Shown: positions 54,329 through 64,000 of the stretch, piece after piece
Position numbering within the stretch: the stretch's first letter is position 1
How the letters are laid out: each line of letters opens with the position of its first letter
Assembly (NCBI GenBank): GCA_015179045.1
Contig: WHUZ01000002.1
Location: forward strand, 1,860,001-1,924,000
Length of the DNA: 64,000 nt
Reading direction: 5' to 3'
DNA from: Kalaharituber pfeilii
Taxonomy: Eukaryota; Ascomycota; Pezizomycetes; Pezizales; Pezizaceae
The notes under the pieces: model-generated
The model's input: the letters and a program-made list of their open reading frames with translations, nothing else
What the model was told of the DNA's origin: nothing
Databases searched by the model: none
Position numbers and translations under genes: made by a program

Positions 54329-56754
54329 GAGGTTGTATGATTTAATTTTACCTTGGCGACTGTTGAGGGTAATGCTTTCTGTTTGAAAAGGAATATGCGT
54401 ACGCACTAGATAACATGTTTGCTTTCATTAGAGCACTAGACTATGTTTTTGATAAGTTTCATTCCTAGCTAGGAATGTGCGTTTCTCTACCTTACCTTAT
54501 TCATGATAATTTACTATAGTTAATTCGGCGTTATATGTAGATGCTGTGAGGTTAATTCATTTGCTTGTGTATAGATGGGTTTGGGGCTAGTCCTAGTCCA
54601 ATGCCAAATTTTAGATTGGCTGAGTGAAATTAAGATTTACTGTAGTGGTTTGTAATTGCGGGGGTACACGAAATCTTTTTGATATGGGCGGGGAGTGCCT
54701 ACCTGCCCACTTGGTTACACATGAATAAAGTTACAGTAACACATAAACTAACATATCAACATAAACCGAACACAAACCAACATAAACCACTACAGATAAT
54801 ACCAAAAAGAGCCAACTACTTCCTAGGTATAGTGCACGATATACCGCACCTTTTTTTTTTTTTTTACTTTTTTCTATTTTAAAACAATTACAATCAGACC
54901 CCCAGCGAGGGTTACTTGAATCTGACATCATCCCCCCCCCCTCCCGGTTTCGCACATCTTCCGATGCGCCGCATCCATCTTAGCAGGATGAGAATCTTTA
55001 TATGAGTGCTCCAATGGGATTGACGGATACAATATCCAAGACACCTGATTACGCGATGATTGCGCAACAATATCACTTGCATTTTCCATTGTGATTCATA
55101 GCGTCTGAATTTTGGAATGAAGTACCCGAGTGCGGTTCAAAGGCCACTAAGGACGTGCACAGAGTCGCTGGTAGTATACATATGATATTTATAGCAAAGA
55201 AAGGCTGGCCAAGACAATTTGGGAAGATACCCTTGCACTGCGCTACCGATGAGGTTGTAAGGCACGATAATCGTTTAGCCTTGATACCCGCTTCGCTTTC
55301 GCTATGGAGGGGATCCGTGTTGCAAGGACATTCGGCCGTCAAATTCCACCCAAGTACCATTTGACTCAATATGTTATTGTAGAGAAAATGCGGTATTTTG
55401 AGTCCAATATTCAGGGGGGACAGAGGGGAGTATGTGAAAACATGTGCGATGTGTTACGCGTAATGCATGAGGATTTTTGCGAGTAGATGTTTGGACCCAT
55501 TTTCCCGAATTCGGAGAAAAAGCTCTGCATTACATGGCTTTTGTGGAGTGATTACTCTGCTTAAAACCGCAGATGATAATGGAAGAAGGATATGTTGTTT
55601 TTCTGCGTTTTTGCGAGTCGTATGGCTTTCGGTGGCATTCACAATGTATTTAGTTGTTGATAATCTGTTGTTCTATTTTTATGTGCTGGATGGAGGATAG
55701 CTCAGGGTAAAGCCTTTCACGCCAGACCCCCACCATCTTCCCAAAATGGATTGTTTACCAACTAGTTATCTTTGCTTTTTGCCACCTCACTTAATGCTTA
55801 TTGATTGCTTTGTCCTTATTAGGGGACTCGAATCCATCTGCTCCATTAGAAGCGTTATCATTCCTGGAATCCTGTGTCCTATATCTTGACGGTATAAACA
55901 CCAAGTAAAACCATTAACAGTGATTCTGATTATCCTTTATGTCTTTCCTCAGGGTTGGCCGACTTAAACTTTCATGAGTGCCATGTCTTTTGCTTTACAG
56001 CTGTAACAACCTAATGGTTCGTTAACATCATCATAAAAAAAATAAAGGTTATAGGAGGCATCTTACCGATTCAAGCGTAGAAATATGATCCCAGGGGACC
56101 TACCCCTCCCCTAATACACCACGTCCAGCCAAAGAAGCTTGTTACGGGAAATCACCAACCAATTAATTACTCGATGCATCAAAGGTAGGTCGGCCGCTGA
56201 AAGCATTGTCGGTTGGACTACTTGAAGGCGCCCGCCGGGCTGACATAGCCGCTTGCACCAGCCCGCGTCCTCGGCTCATACCCGTAGTAGGTCCGCTCGC
56301 ACTACCTCCATGTCACGTGCATGACAAATATGAGTTGCCCTCGTAGAGTGAGGAGCCGTGACTTTTATCATTGCTCATTCTCGGTATCTTGCAATTAACA
56401 CAGCTGCTCACATACTGTCTGCACTTGAAACTTGCCCCAGTAGGACTACTAAATCTTCTATTGGTTGTCACTAACGAGAGTAGAGGAACTATGCACAAGT
56501 AAGGGCTGGAGGTAAAGTTAGCTGGCTGATTACGAGATTACCTTCATTCTGCTTTTTTCTGAGGGGTATGAAAAGCAAAATTAGAAAAAGTGGAACTTAT
56601 TATATTCGAATACCTCTGATATGTATATGTATCTGATTTCGTATATTAATGAATACCAAATACCTTTCTTTCCGCTAACACTCATAACCTGCCACACCGA
56701 ACACGATATAAAATTACAAGCACACAAAAACAAGATGGTTGTCTCCACACTCAC
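54329..56754. other. Tail-to-tail intergenic region STE14 / PEX8
   Basis: Contains the 3' ends of both genes and about 2 kb with no supportable gene. Runs of T at 54851-54865 and of C at about 54930-54940 are the only simple repeats. Its size suggests decayed mobile DNA. Confidence 0.4.
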
Positions 56755-59700
56755 CTATAGCTTCGCCAACACTATACCCTCCCCTCCCTCGCTCCTACTC
56801 ACACTCACCCTCCCCGCCCTCCCCCACTATCCACCCTGACCTTCACCACCTCCCCACTCTTCACCTCCTTTGTCCTTTCTACATTCCTTCCTCCCTCTAT
56901 CTGCTTCTCTCCGCCCGCCCCCCAGATCCCTCCGCTACCACTTCCTCTCCCCCAGCCTCATAAAACAACGCCGCTCTCCCCCCTCACTCCACCACCTCAC
57001 TGCCACCTCTGCGCGCTCCACGTCCAGCTCCCCAGAAATCACCTCCCAGAATCTACTCCTCAGCCTTCCCTTCGCCGCCGGATCCTTCACATCCCTTGCC
57101 ACAAGATCCGCCAGCGGCCCCAGCCACTTCTGCAGGGACTCGGGCAACAAATACGGTAGGGAGTCGATCAACGCGAGGAGATGTATCTCCTTTTCCGAGT
57201 ACGTCGGCGCCGGGATCGGAGTCTGTCCTTGCCCTGCTTGTCCACCCTGTCCTAGGCCCACTTCCGACTTCTCCTGCGTCTGCGTCTGCGCCTGCAAACC
57301 TGCCGGGGCGGCTGCCTCGACTTCCGCATCAAACACTGCAATCTCCGGCGCTGCCTTCGCCCTCTCCCAGCCCATCTCCATTACCGCGTCCCCGCCGCCC
57401 CCAACTCTGTCTCTCCCTTCCCCGGGGACCTCGCACACCTTGACCAGCGTCGAGATCGCGAGTCTAAATTGTCTCCTGCTGAGGCCCCCAGGAAAGGACT
57501 TAAATATCATACCCGCATAGAAAGGCAACACCTTTCCCTCCAAATCCACTTTTCTCCCCTCCTGTTTCTCTGTAACTGTCTCCGCCTGCTTCTCCTTCGA
57601 TGCCGTGCTAACTGCAGATGCCGGTCTCGATGCCGCTTTTTTCGGGTGCACGGTATGAGGGGGATGGAGGTGTGGATGCTGCTTGTGCACGGTCGCTGCC
57701 GCCCCCGTAGCCCCCTCCCTGGATTCGCGATAATGGCCAACATAACACTATGTGCGGCCTCAAAGCACGCTCTGAGATTGTGGTCCCTAGAGGATACAAG
57801 GTATGGCGTGCAGAGGGGAATGAGCAAGTCCTCAATGATTTCAGCGGAGAGGTGCGGCACGAGGTGTTCGACAGTGTTGAGAAAGTAGAGGTCATAGATG
57901 CGCGGGGTGAGGGTGTCGGGGATTGTGCCCACTAGTATGTCACAGTGTAGTCAGTACCCGGGTATTCTAGAAGATAAACCTCCGGAGGGCGAGGCAAGTA
58001 TGTAGAGTATGGACATACCATTCTTCGGCGCGATACTCCGCACAAATTTTTCAGCTTCCTCTTCGTATAGGGAGAGGATGTCGATGCTAGTCATGTAGAC
58101 AAAATTGTAACTCGTGAACGCGTTCGTCCCCATACGACTCGTAATAAAGTACAAGCCGCGGAAGATGTGTAGGACCTTTGATGTAATCACTGGACCATCT
58201 GTTCCCGTTCTTTTAGTCCTTGCCGCTGCAGATTTTACCCTGAACAAATTCAATGGAGAAAGAGTAGGGGAGGTAGCAGAACTCACTCTTCTCCCCCGCC
58301 AGCTCCTCTTCCTGGATCAATCTCGTCGCCAGATCCTGCACTATCAACGTCGTCGTAAACAGCACCATCTTCAGAATCTGCCACACGACTGGGATCGTGT
58401 GTCTTCGCGAGTCCGGGTCGATGAGCTTGGGCTCGTCTGCCATCGACACCTGGCTCAGCCGGTTCATGTTCCACTGTGCTGTGAGTGTGTGCGTGAACTC
58501 GGCGACACGGTCGAGGAACGCGTGCAGGGCGTGCGGGTTCCGGGCCTCGCGGACGCAGGTGCCGGCGAGACGCGCGACGCTGCTCATAGAGGTGAACAGC
58601 GGGCGCGAGAGGCGGTGTTGGAGTTCAAGGAGGGAGTTAGATTTGTTCTGGGGGGAGAGGAAGGATGTTAGTGAGCCTGGTAGAGGGGGAATGAAAGGGA
58701 AGGAGGAGGATACATACAGGCCAGGCCATGACACCGTCCTTGACGACGACGTCGTTCTCGATCTTTGAGAGAAAATAGCCGGATTGGAAACCCTCGCTGG
58801 AGTAATATATTGATCTGACGACGGCAGGTAACAGCGCCTGTCCATCATGCATCACCATCACCATCAAGTCAGTAGGGAATCTAGGAAATATTGCCAATGC
58901 CACTGAAGGCAGGTATGAGAAACTCACATCATAATCAATCAGCCTCCTCGCCCTCACCGACAAATGCTGAATAGAATGGGACAGAATTAAGCTCAGAACA
59001 TCCGACTCCAGGTCCACTGCAAAGCCAGCCACTTAGCCCCTCTGTCGTATATCCCCATCCCCCACTCCACACCACCTAAAAACTCACCTTTGCTCCTTCC
59101 CCCCTCCAAACTCAAATTCACCGCTCTACAAAACGCATCCTCCAGACTTCTCCTCGTGACCCTCGGGATCAGGTATGAATTCCCCCCTCCCCCACTTCCC
59201 GCCCCTGCGGCCCCCCCGTTGCTCCCCTATCGTCCCTAATCGCGCTCAACACCCCCCCCAGTAACAACAAATGCTTCCACCTCGGCACATTATGATTCGC
59301 GCCCCTTACCACCACCCCGATCCACTCCTGCACTCCGATCGCTCCCGCTTTGCCCTGAACCTCCAGCTCCATCTTGCCAAGCGTCGCAGACTGGAAGGTG
59401 CCAAAGACGCGGAGACTGGAGCGGAGGCCGTCCGGGGACGACCAGATTGCGGGCGCGGTGAGGATCTGCGTGGTGAGGAGAGTTACATTGAGTGGGTTTG
59501 TGAGTGTGGTGAGAACGGCGGCGGCGGAGGCGTATATGCTGGAGTCAGAGAGGGACGGGGTGTTAGCTCGTAGATCTCAAAGGGCATCGTCAAACCTTCC
59601 TGCCCAACACCTGCACCGACACACACACCATCGGCAGTCCCGAAAATTAACAATAAAGCTCCGTAGAGGCATCCTCACCGGGAAGTATCAGTATCGGGCC

Positions 59701-59755
59701 GCCAGGGCTGCAGCAGCGCCCGCAGTATATTATCCAATCGAGGATCCGACGGCAT
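56755..59755 (-). CDS. PEX8: Peroxin Pex8, peroxisomal importomer subunit, with five 1-nt homopolymer frameshifts
   Basis: Seven exons: 59679-59755, 59088-59538, 59016-58928, 58837-58718, 58647-58287, 58225-58019 and 57931-56755. With one extra base at each of five G/C runs they sum to exactly 829 codons. Pex8 sits inside the peroxisomal membrane and links the Pex13/Pex14/Pex17 docking and Pex2/Pex10/Pex12 RING complexes. The start MPSDPRLDNILRALL, then NPLNVTLLTTQILTAPAIW and DGLRSSLRVFGTFQSA, and later SSEGFQSGYFLSKIEND and LPFYAGMIFKSFPGGLSRRQ fit my memory of fungal Pex8. The restored frame ends VLAKL, a type-1 peroxisomal targeting signal, as Pex8 has. The breaks are at 59211-59217, 57702-57715, 56978-56983, 56918-56923 and 56821-56825. 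Each would be repaired by one more G on the coding strand, pointing to sequence error. Assignment to Pex8 is from memory. Confidence 0.75.
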
Positions 59756-60407
59756 CTTCGTTCTCTCCTATCCTAGGAACCCGTTCCGGTTCGCTCTTCT
59801 CGGTCAGAGTTCAATCTCTTGCTTCTTGTTTGTCGCCTTCTTTATTCCTGTCCTCCGTTACAAGTTTCTAAACTGGCGTAGCAAGCTTTCTAGTCGGCCT
59901 TTTGAGGAAATTTATTCGTTTTTGGTTGCCAGATTCCTGTGGGGCTGTGGTTGCGCGACGCTTGCGACGGAATTGTTGGCCGTTGAACAATTGCGAGGTA
60001 CCAGCCCCCAATTGTTTACCTTACGCCCCAGTGTTCGCGCGCCAAGACAACACATTCGGCGGTTTCTACGTCTACCGAGGCTCCACATGCGTGTCTCTAG
60101 GATCCCCTGGGTGTGCGCAAGAACCGACCTTGACAGAGATGTATATCTCTAGTCCTACATCTCCTGGATTTATTGTGGTTACTACAGATATATGTATCCT
60201 AGTGAAAATTATAAAAATCAAATAGGAAAACAAGCCCGTACACCCTGCTTTTGCAATCAATTGACCATGAGACATTATAGCTGCGTTAAACCAACATAAA
60301 AAAGGTAGGATACCAATCTAAGGAAAGGAAAGTAGCATGATGCGCAATGCGTAAGACACACACACAGAGACTGGAACTATGATACAAATCTCAACCTTTT
60401 CTTTACT
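59756..60407. other. Intergenic, PEX8 promoter side
   Basis: Lies upstream of PEX8 and downstream of PFS2, both minus strand. No gene is supported. Confidence 0.45.
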
Positions 60408-62810
60408 TTAATTCCTCCTTCGTGGATCTCTCCGCCCGCCACCCCCACCACCTCCACCAGCTTGTGCTAAGCTTTCCTCCTGACTAGGTAAGGGAGCCCT
60501 GCTTCGACCTCCTCGTGCGCCTGCACCACCGCCTCCTCCTCCACCGGTGGTTCCGCCTGCTCCAGTGTTATCGGTGTGTTGTCCTTGATGTCCAGGCATC
60601 ATGGGATTAGCACCTAATCCGGGTATGCCTGGCGGTGCTGAGATGCCACCAAGGCCTGGTAGCCCGGGCAAACCAGAAAACCCACCAGGCAAAGAAATTG
60701 GAGGAGGTACCAGTCCGGGTGGCAACATTCCTTGTGGTAAGGGTACTGGCGGCGGTGGGATATTCCCCGCACCAGCCAGTCCTGACACCGGCGGCGGCGG
60801 CGGCGGCGGTGGCGGTGGTGGAGGGGGGGGCAATCCCCCAGGGAAGAGCTGACCTAGTGCAGCAGCAGACAAGTTCCCGTTCGCAACCAACGCCGACAAA
60901 TCTCCCAGCCCCGGAACTGCCCCATTGACGCCCGGCGGCGGAGGAGGCGGAAATCCCGGTATAATCGGAAGAGGAATTGACGGCCCCTTTGCCGCCGCTG
61001 CCTGGGCTTGTTGTTGCTGCGTCTGTTGTTGCTGGGCCTGCTGACCCGGCACAGGCATCTTTTGATCAATCAATGCATCCGCCTCATCATCCGCCTCTTC
61101 TTCCTCCTCCCTCATTTGCCGTTTCCTTGAGCGGTCATGCGTCCCTATCGCCTCGGCTGCGGCTTCCCCAATATGGTATCTGTCCCGGTAAGCATCAACT
61201 TCACCCGGCCGAGGTCGTACCCAGAACCGAGTAATGCGGTCATTAGAACCAGTGCATAGAATGTGCCCCATTGGATGATACTCCATGGACCATATTGCAA
61301 ACTCATGTGCATATGGCACAGAATGTGCTGGTTGTATAACTGCAGTCGAGGTCTTGCTAGCTAGGCCAAGCTCAGGCTCATCGAGCAAGTAGTGATTTAG
61401 AGATCCATCTGCACCCCCCGTAGATATCAATTCTGGATGAATAGGATGCCATGCCAACGTCGATATATCCTTTTCATGCCCTCTGAGCATAAATAAGTCC
61501 TTCATTGCCCTCAAGTCGAATATCCTGCAAGTTTGGTCACGTGCACTTGTTGCCAAGAGGTCTCCTCGTGTAGGTTGGAACTTTGACTTTGTGATGGTAT
61601 TCTTGTGACCATGTAGTGTTGCAAGGCACCGAGCTGTTCGAGGATCCCATAGTTTGACGAGATGGTCCTTGCTACCGGAAACAATCAGGCCCTTTGTAGG
61701 GTGCCAGTCAACCGACTTAACATCCCAACCGTGTCCACTCAGAGAGCGCTCCATCGTGCCTTCATTGAAATTCCATATGCGCAGGGTCCCGTCATCCGAA
61801 GCTGTCACGAACTTTGCATCCGTGGGAGAGAATCTAAACTTCAATGTAAGCAATGTCCTGCAATGCAACCAGTCTTTGTTTAACACTCACGAAAGATCTC
61901 GTATAGGCTCCGTATGAGCCTGCAAGACTTTAACATTATTGAAATTAGGTTGCCAATATTTGATAATCCCATCTTGATCTCCTGACAATAGCCAGTCGTC
62001 CCCATGCGAATACTGGCATACTCTTATAGCGCAATCATGCGCCTAAATTCACCAATTAGTGACCAGTTCGCATTGAAGTACTGGAGTCCACCCACCTGCA
62101 TAATAGTCTCGAAGTTGAACCCCATACCATTCCATAATGTAAATTCCCCACTACTTGACCCTGTCAAAAGTCTTCTACCTTCCGGTGTCCACTATTCACA
62201 CTCACCTATCAGCTAATAGCTCTGAAGTTGACTTCGGGATTTACCACTGACCTTCACCACATTAATCGGATGCTTTATCTTGTTCAATGATGCGTGTGCA
62301 TGCTTGGTGCACAGAGACATTGCGGGATTATCGCTGTATGCCGCTGGTGGTAGTAGCTATCCGTCATAAAAAAGACACCACATTAGACCGCCACTCCACG
62401 CCAGGGGCTCCTATAAACACTCAGAAGCACCTACGTCAATGATATAGCTCGGAGCTGGTCGTAGCTGATTTATCCGCGGTGCCCGTACCCCCATCTGCCG
62501 TATGGCCATATACTTCGCAACTGAGGATCCATAATCCGTGACCGGCCCTACAGTAATGCTAACATCAGTACCTATGCCGCCTCGAATTATCGAAGAACTA
62601 ATTCTTTATACAGCTCAAGATTCATAATGCCAAAGAGCTGGAGCGCTCTTCAATTTCTCGAGAGAACGTATCAATTGCAGGTAAAGCAAGCCAGTACATA
62701 CTCCTATGTAACGGTCTTCCGCGAGCTCTGAATCCTTCATTGTCGAACCCGGCAAACCCATCTCCACCTGCCCCAGTCGTTTTCATATCATTGTTTGCGT
62801 AATTTGCCAT
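60408..62810 (-). CDS. PFS2: Polyadenylation factor subunit Pfs2 (WD40)
   Basis: Six exons (62702-62810, 62435-62547, 62252-62356, 62096-62191, 61891-62042, 60408-61833) sum exactly to 666 residues. Pfs2 (WDR33 in animals) is the WD40 scaffold of the cleavage and polyadenylation factor and helps recognise the poly(A) signal in the nucleus. The N-terminal family motif [18 protein letters not shown] is restored by splicing. WD repeats follow to about residue 420, with [20 protein letters not shown] and [20 protein letters not shown] easily seen. The C-terminus has a Gln-rich block, a polyproline run (about 14 Pro) encoded by a GGC/GGT-type repeat, and an RG/Gly-rich end ([16 protein letters not shown]). 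The exon 6 acceptor is TTTAG at 61834, giving [12 protein letters not shown]. It lies head-to-tail with PEX8, 652 bp apart. Confidence 0.95.
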
Positions 62811-63467
62811 GCTGACGTTTGAACGGTCGTTTGATGTCGAGGTGCACCGAATCGCAAAACCATGGGGTTTGCGTTACTAGTACTGCCGGCGATGTTGCTG
62901 ATGCTATGAGAGCTTCGAATAGCACGCTGAAATAAATAGTAATTAGCTGTGCTGACCGAGTCGGCTCCCAGATGTTACTCTGGGAAACGCGAAATGTCAA
63001 GCGTGGCCGGGGGTTAGATAATCGTGCATGAGGATTGCACTAAGCTACTCTCAGCTTACTTCCACAGGTCGACCTTATACCTATCCTAGCAACAAAGGAA
63101 CATTTGCTTCATGCATCCAACAACATCGAAGTAACCATATCTGATGGGATAAATTTGAACGTTCTGATTATGTGCATATTTTATTCTCTAAGTTATTTAT
63201 CATTTACATATGTATGCGTACACATCTCTCATGATATGCCATAGAATAACAACTTCAAGAAGAACCAATAGCCTTACAGTTCCTGCATCATTGAAAGTAG
63301 TAAAGCAAAACAATATATAAAAGGAAACACCACGACCGTAATGCAAAACCTAGCCGAAGTCCCGTCCCAGAGCCAAAACGCACCAAAAAAGAAGAAAAAA
63401 AAGGAAAGACACGCCCAAATCCAAAGAGACCAAATAATCGTGATCATCAAGACATGATCAATATGTA
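62811..63467. other. Intergenic between PFS2 and the ZIP gene
   Basis: Holds the PFS2 promoter and the 3' region of the ZIP transporter. AT-rich toward 63200. No gene or RNA is supported. Confidence 0.45.
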
Positions 63468-64000
63468 CTACTCGTTCATTGCAGATGAAATTCCAAGGAT
63501 ACCCATTCCCAAAAACGCAAAAATGACAGGAACCTTCAGGTTGTGGTATATAGATACTGCTTGCCCAAATAATTGAACAGCTACGTTCGACATGATACCC
63601 GCTGGGACACCATTAGTTTTCATGGTTGTTCAGGCTTCGACTACATTTGAAAGCACTTACCAGTCACTGCAAACAAAATGCCGTAACCAACCTCACTCGG
63701 AGGGCCCCCCTTGTGAGCTTTTAGCCACAACCACGCGACGAAGGCGCCGACAGGCTGACTAAGCCCACCCAAAAGGCTTGCCCATAATATCGCTGTAAAT
63801 CGTGATTTGAAAGCAAGGAAAAGCGGCAGTGACATAGCAAAGCCCTCTGTGATGTTGTGTATGAACAGTGCCAGAAAGACCTAAAGATTATTAAGATCTT
63901 ATTCCATCAAGCACTTGGGATCATTGCTTACCGCAAAACCTAGTGTTGGGTTGGCATGGTTGGTCGCGAATGTAATAAAACCCTACAGGACAATTCATCA
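63468..64000 (-). CDS. ZIP-family metal transporter, 3' part only
   Basis: The last three exons are visible: 63932-63982, 63661-63880 and 63468-63601; 63983-64000 is intron, and the N-terminal exons lie beyond the window. The frame reads GFITFATNHANPTLGFA, then VFLALFIHNITEGFAMSLPL, FRFTAILWASLLGGLSQPVG-like sequence and the end GILGISSAMNE. HNITEGFAM corresponds to the HNxPEG metal-binding motif of transmembrane helix 4 in ZIP transporters, and GGLSQPVGA to helix 5 of the GufA/ZupT-like branch. Such proteins move zinc or iron into the cytosol from outside or from the vacuole (Zrt3 in yeast). Introns are 51 and 59 bp. Which membrane it serves cannot be told from this part. Confidence 0.88.

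Noticed and set aside
56870..57520. Plus-strand Ser/Pro-rich frames opposite PEX8
   Set aside because: Antisense of the Glu/Gly-rich PEX8 C-terminal exon.
60601..60928. Gly/Pro/Ala-rich plus-strand frames opposite PFS2
   Set aside because: Antisense of the polyproline and glycine repeats of Pfs2.
1..64000. CRISPR array, operon or prokaryotic elements
   Set aside because: Spliced eukaryotic genes throughout; no spaced direct-repeat array of CRISPR type.

Overview
The window is nuclear DNA of a filamentous ascomycete (Pezizomycotina). Genes are split by 50-150 bp GT-AG introns, some with clear CTAAC/CTGAC branch sites. Recognisable products are typical fungal housekeeping proteins (Lcp5, Naf1, a Sgs1/RecQ helicase, mitoribosomal mL54, Idh1, phosphoinositide phospholipase C, Ste14, Pex8, Pfs2, a ZIP transporter). 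The start of the RecQ protein (MTKNNLAEHLSWLL) recalls Eurotiomycete homologues, but I cannot name a species.

Layout. 1-2 kb: repeat debris, a tRNA-like sequence and a 613-bp MITE. 2.2-5.9 kb: LCP5 and a multi-pass membrane protein, both minus. 8.1-10.8 kb: NAF1, plus. 12.2-18.2 kb: five-exon SGS1-type helicase, minus, facing a mitoribosomal mL54 gene (19.5-20.3 kb). 20.3-30.1 kb: an AT-rich repeat island with a GC-rich direct duplication, an orphan ORF and an apparently complete 6.6-kb Tad-like LINE with both ORFs open and a 12-bp target-site duplication. 30.8-38.2 kb: a very acidic protein of unknown function and six-exon IDH1, both plus. 38.5-39.5 kb: a putative membrane-protein gene, minus. 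39.5-42.5 kb: decayed DNA and a tRNA-Arg-like relic. 42.9-46.2 kb: PLC1, minus. 46.2-53.4 kb: a gene desert with G-rich tracts, a 140-bp tandem duplication, a pogo-like MITE and one gene fragment. 53.4-54.3 kb: STE14, plus. 56.8-62.8 kb: PEX8 and PFS2, both minus. 63.5-64 kb: 3' part of a ZIP transporter, minus.

The genes do not form one pathway. They are syntenic housekeeping genes (ribosome and snoRNP biogenesis, genome stability, TCA cycle, lipid signalling, prenyl-protein processing, peroxisome import, mRNA 3'-end formation, metal transport) interrupted by transposon-rich islands. The most notable observations are the intact LINE with an ATGA-coupled ORF pair, and six one-base contractions of G/C homopolymers that break two otherwise well-conserved genes (five in PEX8, one in PLC1). 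The pattern looks more like a sequencing or assembly artefact than pseudogenes. I found no convincing undescribed multi-gene system; the best candidates for something unknown are the 1501-residue acidic protein, the orphan ORF beside the LINE, and the two MITE families.
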